This document shows, one piece after another, positions 32,208 through 41,532 of a stretch of 64,000 bases of DNA (position 1 is its first letter; every line of letters starts with the position of its first letter). The translations under genes and the position numbers were made by a program. This DNA comes from Strigamia acuminata (lineage: Eukaryota; Arthropoda; Chilopoda; Geophilomorpha; Linotaeniidae). The stretch spans positions 14,749,060 to 14,813,059 of the forward strand of contig OX442314.1 in assembly GCA_949358305.1 (NCBI GenBank), given 5' to 3'. The notes beneath the pieces were generated by a model that made no database searches, was not told where the DNA came from, and saw only the letters and a list, made by a program, of their open reading frames with translations.

Positions 32208-32899
32208 GTCAGCTGTTGGAAGAACGGAAAATTTACTAAACCGAAAATTTCCGTTCTAATAGTTTGCTATTCACAACACCACATGAGTCATGCTTCAATA
32301 AACATGAAACTTTGATATGAATCATGTGTGTCAAATGGTGAGTGTATGAGTTTAAGGCTTAACTCATACACGCCTTAAAAGTTTAGAATGTTATGTCAAA
32401 TGAAACTGACCAAGTAAATAATGATGCCTATTGTAATAATATTATTTGTTGACTCAATACACTACATTTCGTGATTTCATTAACAAGAATGATGATCGTA
32501 AGCTATATTTCTATTATTTCAATACCTGTCTGGAAAATGCCACAAACAATGAATAGAATATCAGTCACTGCTAGATATGAGATGTTGTAGGTACCTTGGG
32601 TGAAAGGGATGTGACCTTGTAACGCCCATTTACGTAAAGCGCGCATGGTATTGGATTGGCGATAGGTAATGTCAAAATTTGTCGCTAGTCTGCTCGTGTA
32701 GCAAGAAAAAAAAGGCTTATTTTGTAATTTCGGATTTAATTTATTCAATTTATTTCTTCAATCAAAATTTTTTTTGAAATTGATTAAAAAATTAGAAAAG
32801 TAATTATGAATTCGAAAAATGTATGTGGTAAAATTTGAATTCTTTCTTTCAGAGAGCGGGTGTTTTTTATTGGTTCAAAATTTCTAACATATTGTGACA
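32208..32899. other. Intergenic DNA between serpins H and I
   Basis: No coding exon is supported. A hairpin at 32342-32371 has perfect 11-bp arms (GTGTATGAGTT and AACTCATACAC). It overlaps a second possible hairpin made by TTTAAGGC and GCCTTAAA. A minus frame at 32503-32748 has no recognised domain. Confidence 0.45.
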
Positions 32900-34180
32900 C
32901 TACATTTTCATAATTTCATATTTCACTTCTTGTCGATCTCCATTTGGATTTGGATTAGCCATCCGTCCTAAGAAGAGAATACATCCGCTTCTGTTATCTC
33001 GAATGCACACAAGGAAAGGATGATTGGCTCTAAAATCAACTTTAAAGCTCACGCTGTAACTCATCATTACAACAGCAGTTGCAGCAGCAGCTTCACTTCC
33101 TTCTTCATTGACCTTCAGAACCGCGCTATGAATCATTGCAGAAACATATAACTTCTGATCATTAATCCCTGACAAATCTGCCTTTCCACGACTGAACAAT
33201 TCGTCCATCCCTAAACCCGACAAAACATCTGCGAGAGATAATGTCGATTCAATTTTAAACTTTGGCAAAGTAACAACCACCTCTTTCCTATGCATAGCAT
33301 TGACTAGTTGGTTGAAATTGAAGACTGTAAGCGACTTTTCTAACTTCACTAACCCGTCAATTTCAGTCGGAAGAAGAACAAACATACTTAACGCTTCACC
33401 CTCGTACGGTAACTCCAAAACTTCGCATTTGAGGCTATCAACATCTTTTATATAATTAAAATGAGATGTTTTATGCATCAACTCGGCCATAACTGCTCGA
33501 TTTTTATCCAAGAAAAAATACTCGGACATTGTTTCTTCAGTATCAAATGGTTTGCACCAATTACCCTTAAAATAAAAGGCATTGATTAAAACAACCCGTG
33601 TAAGGGAATCCAGCACTCCTGGAGAAATGAGATTTTTAATTTTTGTTTCAGTTTGCTCTTCCACCCATTGGTTAATCTCCAAACGTGCCTTTTCAGCGTC
33701 GGAAGTAAAATTAACTTGACTCGATGAAGCGGAGTAATGCGTTTCCAACACGCTTATGAAATTTTGCGAAATATTTGTTTCGTTGTTGAAATACATGCGA
33801 TTAGCAATGTGTAATTTTAGAGCAGAACTCTGTAATGCCAAAAGAGAATTAATAATGTCTCGAAATGCTTCGTGAATGGTTAAATCGGTGCTAAATGATG
33901 ATCCCAAAGTGAGTACATCTTTTATTTGCTTCGCAGTGTTTCCTTTGGCACCTGCTATTGTCATGGATAGCGCTAAACTAATGCTGAATGGACTAATGAA
34001 AATATTTTCAGTCGGAATAGAATCAGCGACGCATTGCTGCAATGAGTGAAATATCAATAATCGATACAATTATCGATTTTTATTATTTACCTTGTACAAA
34101 TTGAAAGTAAATTCGATTTCTGATTGGGCCAATCGGTGTTCACCCGTTTTCATAGCTTGATTTTGTGTACCATTTGCCAT
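32900..34180 (-). CDS. Serpin I, oldest-looking array member, Tyr-Ser loop
   Basis: Exon 1 (34180-34091) encodes 30 residues starting MANGTQNQAMKTGEHRLAQS. Exon 2 (34036-32900) starts QCVADSIPTENIFISPFSIS. Total is 408 residues with no signal peptide. Its scaffold is recognisably of the array type (GAKGNTAKQIKDVLTLGSSF) but differs at many positions. The hinge is EEGSEAAAAT and the loop continues AVVMMSYSVSFKVDF, placing Tyr-Ser at P1-P1', which predicts chymotrypsin-like targets. The breach motif is ANHPF. The C-terminus ends KYEIMKM, a short extension. It lies head to head with MRPS5, 258 bp away. A frame starting at 34069 reads into the intron and is not the real start. Confidence 0.88.
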
Positions 34181-34224
34181 AGTCGCAAGGTTTCTTGAAT
34201 ACTTGTTAGTTATATCTTAATCTT

Positions 34225-34336
34225 AATCGTCCAAGGTTATATGCTAAACCTGTGAAGGGAAGAACATAGAGGATTAGATCAAGGTCGACCTTGGATTAGA
34301 TAAACAGAAATTAGCATGATTATATCTTAGACGATT
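34225..34336. repeat. Inverted-repeat element in the serpin I/MRPS5 promoter gap
   Basis: Arms AATCGTCCAAGGTTATATGC... and its near complement (GCATGATTATATCTTAGACG...) face each other, and a central palindrome CAAGGTCGACCTTG lies near 34280-34293. It could be a small MITE or a fold-back sequence. It occupies about half of the shared 5' space of two divergent genes. Confidence 0.65.
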
Positions 34337-34438
34337 ATATTATAGTGACCTTGTGTGCGCCGACACTCCTTCTTACAGCCAGATCGTAGTGTTCAAATTT
34401 GCCACAAGGGCACGCTGCTTCATGAAATAAAAACAAAA

Positions 34439-36353
34439 ATGGCTGTTATTTGCCGGTTCAGTCGGACTTTTCTTTGCGAGTTTAGATCTGTTCAGGGTAT
34501 TCTTTCTCATTTATTTGTTTCATCACATTTTAATTTTTTTCTAATTTTTCTTTAGGAATTTGTGGCGTTTTGCCTAAAAACAGTTTTAATCCAATTTTGG
34601 CTGAGAGTAGGCCTATTACTAGTATCCTGGGATGCATAACATTACAGTCAAGAAACACAAGTTTCTTCAACCGAAGTAAACTCTTTGATCTAATTGATTT
34701 TCGCATTGTTTAATAATGTTTCATGCTCGTAGTGACGGCAACTGAAATATGGAAAGGTGTAACATCAGTGAGCAACGCGGGTAAAAAGAGAGGGCGTGGA
34801 AAAGGCACAGGAAAAATAACGCCAAAAAATCTAAACAGAGGCCAGGTTATTGGCGTAGGTAATATGAAATAAATCAAAATTAAATGCGTATACTGTTTTA
34901 ACATTTCTGTTTGTTTTAGGCGATAAAAATATGGTATGGCCAGGCTTAAATGCACCCATAGTAAGAGGGCAAGAAATTGTCGAAAGACAATCTCTTCCTG
35001 AGAATGTTGAACGCAAGGCCAAGTTGATCAAAATGCGAGATGAAATGCCCAAGTTTAGAATTTTTAAAGTACAACCCCTAGATCGAGGTTGGTCTGGAAG
35101 CAGATATCCTGGAAGAAGTATTGGTCCTCCTGATCCTGTGGGTGAAGGTATTAAGAAGAAAAAATTTGTAAAAACAAATATTGCCAGTTAATTTAATTTC
35201 TTAATTCGATTTTTTTAGAGAAATTTGAGGGTTTTGATACCAAAGTTTTGGAGGTAAAATTTGATAAAATTAAAATAATCTCAAATTTTCAAATTTTCAA
35301 ATTGTTTATAGTTTAAAATCGTAACCAACATGACCGGTTTATACGGAAGAGTTAAAACTCAAAGTGCGTATGTTGTGACTGGAAATAGAAACGGATTAGC
35401 TGGATACGCTCTTGGCAAAGCAACCACAGGGCCGAGCGCCTTAAGACAAGTAACTTATGCCAACACAAACACTTAATTTAAACACAAAAACTAATCATAA
35501 ATAATAATTGCATTGCAGGCCAAAAATTCAGCAGCAACTAAACTAATGTATATCGAGTTATTTAATGGTCATACAGTTTATCACAATTTTTATGCTAAAT
35601 ATGGAAGAACTAAAATTTTTGTCTATAAGAAACCAAAAGGTAAATTCTTGACACTTGTAGACATTGAAATCTTGTATTAATTTATCGAGAAAACATGTTA
35701 GGTCACGGACTTGTTTGCCACCGAGCTCTGAAAACAATTTGTGAAGTAATTGGCGTAAAGGATTTGTACGCTAAAGTGGAAGGAAATTCGAAAAATATTA
35801 AAAACCTTACCCGGGCATTCTTTCACGGTTTAATAAACCAGGTAAAAATAAATATTAAACTCAATTTGGGGAATAAACGTTTGATTATTGTACATTTTAA
35901 TAGAAAACTCATCAAAAATTGGCCGATGAGACTGGATTACACGTGATCGAACTGCGCCGGGAAAACGATTATTTTCCAATTGTGGTCGCTAAACCTCAAG
36001 AGGGTTCTCAAGTAACTCCGCCCGAAAAGCCCATCGATTTCATTGACGTAAGTGATTGAATTTTTATATTTTTTATTTTTCCTCCGAGTTCAATTTTTGA
36101 AATTTCATCTCAGTATATAAGTGAGGGCAGAGTCGCTCTGAAGCGAAAGAAGTTCGATAAGTTTTACACCCGATTACCGAGCTGGCAAAAACATCTTGAC
36201 AAAACTTTGTATAGAAGGAATCATGAGAAAGTGAAATTGCAACTGAGAGCTGAGTTAGGGGCTGTTAAGAGCTTTTTATCTGATTTGGCACCCGAACAGT
36301 TACCAGACATTAAAGGAGTTTCAGCTTTAAGAGAGAGAAAGAAAGAAAAATAA
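34439..36353 (+). CDS. MRPS5: Mitochondrial small-subunit ribosomal protein uS5m
   Basis: Ten exons join in frame: 34439-34496, 34556-34675, 34733-34858, 34920-35147, 35219-35253, 35312-35449, 35519-35639, 35702-35841, 35904-36047 and 36114-36353. They give about 449 residues (human 430). The N-terminus (MAVICRFSRTFLCEFRS) is basic and lacks acids early on, like a mitochondrial targeting peptide. Family landmarks follow: TSFFNR then IWKGV, GRGKGTGK, LNRGQVIG, WPGLNAP, RGWSGSRYPG, IGPPDP, GLAGYALGKAT, the S5 core KGHGLVCHRALKTICEVIGV and NLTRAFFHGL. The product helps decode mRNA in the mitochondrial ribosome. The start was chosen because it gives the targeting peptide and an in-phase first exon. 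An AATAAA-rich region follows the stop. Confidence 0.93.
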
Positions 36354-36805
36354 AATAAAATTAATGTAATTAAATTAAATAAACTAAATTGAGTTTCGTC
36401 ACTTGTTTCACTGACAACACAAATACAGATAAGAAACCCTCTTTTGACAACTTCAAGAAGTCTTATCATTAATATACGAATATTAAAAATTGAGTTGTGA
36501 TTTATTACATGAACTTTTTTCTTCTTTTTTAAGAGAATAAAAATTTATTTTATGCTTGAAAACACGCATAATTGATTCTATTTAGAACGACATTTTTCTT
36601 TCTTCCGGTCATTAAAAGGTTCTAATGTCTTTTTTTTTTCTTCGACAATACGCGCGTTGTTTTTAATAGAATCATGTGTGGATGATTTGAGCCATTAAAT
36701 AGTTTTATTATTGAAATCTGATGAATAGTTAACAGTGATTTGTCATAAGGGCCACAGTGGCGCTAGATTGTGTTGTTTTCACTGTGCGGCGCCAGTGCGC
36801 TTGCC
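36354..36805. other. Intergenic DNA between MRPS5 and the K2P channel
   Basis: Likely MRPS5 3' UTR with TAAATAAAC near 36375, then promoter and leader of the channel gene. From about 36750 CpG content rises. No separate gene is supported. Confidence 0.4.
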
Positions 36806-39800
36806 ATGCTTGGCCCCCGTCGAGGCGGGTGCTTTGCCTTGCTGCACATTGGCGAAGACAACGCACGTTTTCTCTTATTGGCAGTTTTCTTAATCGTGTA
36901 TCTGATAAGTGGTGCAGCTGTTTTTCAAACATTGGAGTATGAAAACGAAGTGAGTAGGCGGCAAAAGTTTTGGGATAAGTATCGAGAATTCCATGATTTT
37001 CATAATGGGACGGTTGATGAATTCCTGTTGAATGATCTTCTTTACGAATACGGCAATGCTACATCAGCCGGGATTCTTCACAAAAGACCCCGATGGGATT
37101 TTGCTGGAGCTTTTTATTTCGTCTCTACGGTCGTTTCGACTATTGGTATGTGTTTTATTCTGTTTTTTATTTTTTTAAAAAATTCTTTGGTATTAATTTA
37201 CGATATTTAGTGTTTTTTTTCTGTGGTTATAATATTATTTTGACTTTCTGTTTTTATTACTCTAATATTTGTTGCTATTTGCATGTTGGTTCATTTGCAT
37301 GTTGGAATGTTGAATAATTTACATGAGCACATATTCGGCAAGGCCTATAGAACGATAGAGTAGGAAATAATTTGGAATTTCAAAATTTCAAAATTGCAAA
37401 TCATTACACCGTTTCTTGTTAAAGTTTTTTTTTTTCTTTTTTTTTTTTTTTTTTCATGCGCGCACAGGTTATAAAAACGCTTATTCTCGTTGTCATGACA
37501 ACTGTGAAATTTTCTTCTCTGTTTTGAAGGGTTGATTACGGGGATTTTTGCATTGCAATCACATTTCACTTGACTCAATCTATGTGCATCAAAAATTTAA
37601 TTTAATTTAGCTGCTATCTGCATGTTATGAACTGTATTAAAAATACAAACACACGTTTATTCTGACATTTTTACTCAGTTTAATTAAGCTTAACGCACCA
37701 CTTAGTGGACAGTCCATATTATAGCGAACCTGTTTTATTAAAAAAAAGCAGCTGACGTTTTTATAATGTTATATATCAGTCACAAAGTGAGGCAGTTTTT
37801 CGAGGGAGTTAAAAACACAGCACCTTTAAAAGGATCTGACATAAATCCTTTTTATTATTGGTTTGTGCCTTTGATTGGATTTTTAGGGTATGAAACGATA
37901 AGGAAACGTGTCAGAAGATTAGCAGAAGCTGTTGTAAATACAGAAGAGAATAAATTAAAATAAAAAACTTAATATTGAACTTAATTAACCCTCGAATCAG
38001 AGATTAAACAAAATGTACACTCAGATTCATTTTATTTTAATCCTTATGTCGAATTATTGATTTTGTGAGTGAAACAAACTTGTTAAATAATATTGGATTC
38101 AAATTTCAACTTTACAGAAGATAGAACGTGAATTGCCTTACTTTGTACCGATAAAATTAAAATCTAAATTACCTTGAAAGTTCTATCAATAAAAACGAAT
38201 GCTATAAAAAGTTAAAAGCACCTTAAAGTTGTGGTTTTTACTTGTGACCATGATTAACCCATCACCTTTGATGTCCAGCCAGTATAAATAAAATTGTTGG
38301 AATTGTTGTTTACATGGGCAAGTCAACTATGCTAACGTAAAATTTCATTTATCGATTTTACTACTAATGAAAACATTTCAGTCAACCACATGTCACCTTT
38401 ATACCATGCACGTAACATTTTTATGTAAATGTTGAGCAATTTTCCGCGATTTGCATGTTTGTAGCAAGTAAATTAAACCTTAATCAATACCCAATTGGAT
38501 AATTCCTCAGCTTATGTACTTGAACTGACAGTAAGCACTAAACAAAAAGTAATTGCTTCGCTAACGCTCCCATAAAGAAATAGATAAAACTCAATCTAAT
38601 TTAGTAAAATAAAAAAAAAACAGGTGATTTAAATTAAAGATTTTATTCTTAAATTAAAAAAAGAGCGGAGAAAAATAAAATGTCAACTTTTGAAAATATT
38701 TTAAGGTGCGTATTCTATTTATTTTGTTATGTCAGAGAAATAAGATAAAAGCAGGTGCAAGGTAATCTAGCAGAGATTTTCTTTTATATCCTTTTCTTTA
38801 CAAGTATATTTTGGTTTTAGCTGCATTGATAGCTTTTCCGTGTTGTGTAGAAAAGTATCCTTGAGTTGCTTTCCACAACTTGTGGATTATGTGGCGAAAA
38901 CAACTTAGTTTTTATTCTTTTGTCTATAAAAAAATTACACAACGTTGAAATGAATTCTAAGTGTTTAATATTTGACAGGTTATGGAATGACAACTCCTCA
39001 GACGATACCTGGAAAGCTACTCGTCATCGTTTACGGCTTCGTAGGCTGTGCAGGAGCAATTCTCTTTTTCAATTTGTTCTTGGAACGTGTGATTACGTTG
39101 CTTGCATGGTCTATGCGCATGTTTCACGAACGAGAATTACGCCGCCAAGGTCTTTTGACGAGTCAAAGCAGACGCGACTCGCAAACCTCACTCGAAGATT
39201 ACGCTCTGGATCAGTGGAAGCCATCAGTGTATTGGGTGATAGTTTATTTATTTCTAGGCGCCAGTCTGATTGCAGTATGCGCATCCGCACTCTACTGCAA
39301 CATGGAGAATTGGACCTACGTCGAATCGCTTTATTTTTGTTTTGTTTCATTCTCAACGATTGGATTTGGCGATTATGTGTCCACTCAAGAGCGTGAATAT
39401 CCTCACAAACACGCATACAGAGCAGCCAATTTTATATTTCTAACATTAGGATGCTGTTGCATTTACAGCCTCTTTAATGTAGTGTCGATTGTGATTAAAC
39501 AGTGCCTCAATTCAATTATAAAGCGCTGCGACTGCAGATGTGGACGATCGGCTCGGCCTCCACAAGCAACTCGCGTTCGGAGAAATGCTTTAACGCCATT
39601 CCAAGTTGGACGAAGCCGTGCAAAAGCTTTCAAAACATGTGAGAATAGCGAAAGGAGGGTGTCGGGTGAACTTATTTCTTTGCCGGATGGAAGGAGCAAG
39701 GTGTCGCTGGCTGTCATGCAGAAACAGCTGTACGAGACAGCTTTACACCATAAAGGTGGTGCAGCCCTCATTCCACCAAAATTGCATGAGCCAGCGTTTA

Positions 39801-39859
39801 CGCCTGGAAAAGTTGGTCCGGTGGCAATTGCGTCAACTTTAATCGATGAGAGCACGTAA
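36806..39859 (+). CDS. Two-pore-domain potassium channel of the THIK (K2P12/K2P13) type
   Basis: Two coding exons, 36806-37145 and 38979-39859, join in phase 1 inside the first selectivity filter (ATT G|GT TAT GGA), a conserved intron site in K2P genes. The product has 406 residues. TM1 follows EDNARFLLL, and the first extracellular loop has glycosylation sites NGT and NAT. The first filter is TIGYG and the second is TIGFG. THIK-specific blocks match: RPRWDFAGAFYFVSTVVSTI, GMTTPQTIPGK, FFNLFLERVITLLAW, WKPSVYW, and CCIYSLFNVVSIVIKQ. The basic cytosolic tail is long. THIK channels set resting membrane potential. ATG 36806 was chosen over an upstream non-ATG frame start because it sits just before the conserved EDNARF. 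The 1.8-kb intron contains another ORF. Confidence 0.9.
37146..38978 (+). other. Large intron of the THIK-like channel gene
   Basis: Apart from the nested small ORF, this intron shows T-rich runs (37425-37455) and AT-rich DNA. A frame around 38866-38970 reaches the channel's second exon but only by reading through its acceptor. I see no tRNA-like cloverleaf or other RNA gene. Confidence 0.4.
37766..37963 (+). CDS. Small single-pass membrane protein nested in the channel intron
   Basis: An intronless frame of 65 residues begins MLYISHKVRQFFEGVKNT. It has one hydrophobic segment (FYYWFVPLIGFLGY) flanked by basic residues, then a charged helix-like tail (ETIRKRVRRLAEAVV). This shape (short, one central membrane helix, basic flanks) is common among small mitochondrial inner-membrane and respiratory-complex subunits, but I recognise no specific family. 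It lies on the same strand as the host channel gene, within its only large intron. AATAAA-like motifs follow right after the stop, as expected for an independent short transcript. A retroposed copy or a chance frame are the alternatives. Confidence 0.45.
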   Translation: MLYISHKVRQFFEGVKNTAPLKGSDINPFYYWFVPLIGFLGYETIRKRVRRLAEAVVNTEENKLK

Positions 39860-40193
39860 CGTGCATGTATAGAATTCACGCTTGTTTAATTTCATCTTTT
39901 CTACTGTCAGTTGTCAGAATTTATTTTTATGAAATAATTAATTATATCATAAGTTTTATTTTAATTGCAAAAATTAACATATAATAAAAGCAATTTGTTG
40001 CCGTAAAATAATTTATACCATCGGAGTATTACATTTTTTTTTACATATCTGACACAAAATTTCCTATTCAAAACGTACATATTTTTACAACAAAGACATG
40101 GCTGTTTTTGCATAAAAAAATGACAAAATTGACAAAATTGTACAAAAAATAGTGTTTTAGGCGAACTGCGGTAATGTTTTCTTTTTATTATTA
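39860..40193. other. 3' UTRs of the channel and TBCB genes
   Basis: The two genes end tail to tail. AATAAAAG near 39982 may be the channel's polyadenylation signal. TTTATT motifs on the plus strand read as AATAAA for TBCB on the minus strand. No coding content is seen. Confidence 0.45.
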
Positions 40194-41243
40194 TTACATT
40201 TCATCATCTAAGCCCAGATCTTCTTCTGGAAAATCTCCAACGATGACATTTTGCGGTTTTACAAATCCCCCATACTTCTGCTGGCATTCGAAATATCGTT
40301 TTCCATCAACACTACAAAACATTAAGCAATTAAGATAATACATTTTCAGATTTTCTTCTCGTTTTTCAATTTACCTGCCATCGTTTTTACCAAACGGTTC
40401 ATCGTATTTGATGCCTACCCACGAGCCTGGTTTGAAATGTACTTCGCCTTGATTAAATACTTTTATTATTTGAAATTCCGAATAAATAAATGCCCCTTCC
40501 GACTAACCAACAAACATGACAGTTCCTCTGCGCATTATTTGGCCCGGAACTTTCACTTCGCATCTAGAATTCGTTTTAATTTGATCCGCAAGAAGCTTTT
40601 CTTCCTGTAATTGTGATTCTTTCATTTTCTCCTTATCAGCTGCCTTCTCGGAAAATTTTCCCAATTTATTTTTAGCTAAAAAAGCCCGAGCAGAATCTGA
40701 AATTGAAAAAAAAAAATTAAAAATCAAGTTTCAAGTTTTTTCAAAACTATCAAAATTCACCGTGTCTTTTGGAATATTCATCATCTCCTAATTCAAACTT
40801 TTCCACCTTCGATAAATCCTCAAACTCTCCAGGTTGATGGGTTTTATCTATCACCTATTTATAAATAATCCCAAATTGGAATTATACATTAAAATCATAA
40901 TTGAAATACATCTTACATGAATTCGCATTCCATCATCAATTGGATATGAACCTAACAGGTTGTCATCGCCTTCTATTTGTGTTACCAGTTTGTTATCCTT
41001 GTCATAAAGTTCCAATTTCATACTTCCTGACATTGCCCCAGTTAATAATTCCAATTTTCCCTACAAAACGAAAACAGAATGTCAATTGAATGGACACAGT
41101 TTATTATTATTGTTATAACCTTAAAAGCTGAGACTGCGAGGGATTTATCAAAACGTCGTTCAGATGCAAACGAATTGATATTTGATGTCACAGTTAAATT
41201 CACTGCAGCTTGAGTAATCACAACATAATCCTGACCTGCCATT
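40194..41243 (-). CDS. TBCB: Tubulin-folding cofactor B
   Basis: TBCB helps fold and also dismantle alpha-tubulin, together with TBCE. Six exons (41243-41121, 41060-40917, 40854-40761, 40696-40508, 40447-40375, 40311-40194) give 246 residues (human 244). The N-terminal part is a ubiquitin-like domain ending in GMRIHVIDK. A charged linker with coiled-coil character ([20 protein letters not shown]) follows. A C-terminal CAP-Gly domain runs [20 protein letters not shown], then [20 protein letters not shown] and GGFVKPQNV. It ends DLGLDDEM. The fourth intron is only 60 nt; reading through it would meet stops, and removing it restores the CAP-Gly core in frame. The start has a clear ATG, with a divergent BIRC6 start about 290 bp upstream. 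Confidence 0.93.
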
Positions 41244-41532
41244 TTCAAAATCCGAACGTGGAGTTATCGCCCCGGCACAGGAGAAGGATGAGGATATGTA
41301 AGGGCGGAATGCTTGTTTTGTTTGCACTTACGGACACGGGAGGGCGGTACTACCGCAAACAATTTTAAGATAATTGAAATTTAGAAGAAAATAAATATGA
41401 AATTTATAATTGATAAATAAAAAGAGATTTTTAAATCTCTATACACAATCGACATAATTAAAAATTATAAAGGTTCCTAGCAGTGCGTGAATGTTCAAAA
41501 TTTGCGCGTCACCGAGTTAAAGGCGACACAAA
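41244..41532. promoter_or_regulatory. Divergent promoter region of TBCB and BIRC6
   Basis: Two conserved genes start in opposite directions 289 bp apart. CpG-containing DNA lies next to each start (GGAGTTATCGCCCCGGCACA near 41260, and GCGCGTCACCGAG near 41504). No TATA box is obvious. Shared control is inferred from spacing only. Confidence 0.5.

Noticed and set aside
34037-34069. Upstream extension of serpin I exon 2 (MYRLLIFHSL)
   Set aside because: It reads through the intron; a good acceptor (TCATTGCAG) lies at the exon boundary, and exon 1 is found at 34180-34091.
36770-36805. Upstream extension of the channel gene's start
   Set aside because: The frame begins with GTG rather than ATG, and the in-frame ATG at 36806 fits the family N-terminus better.
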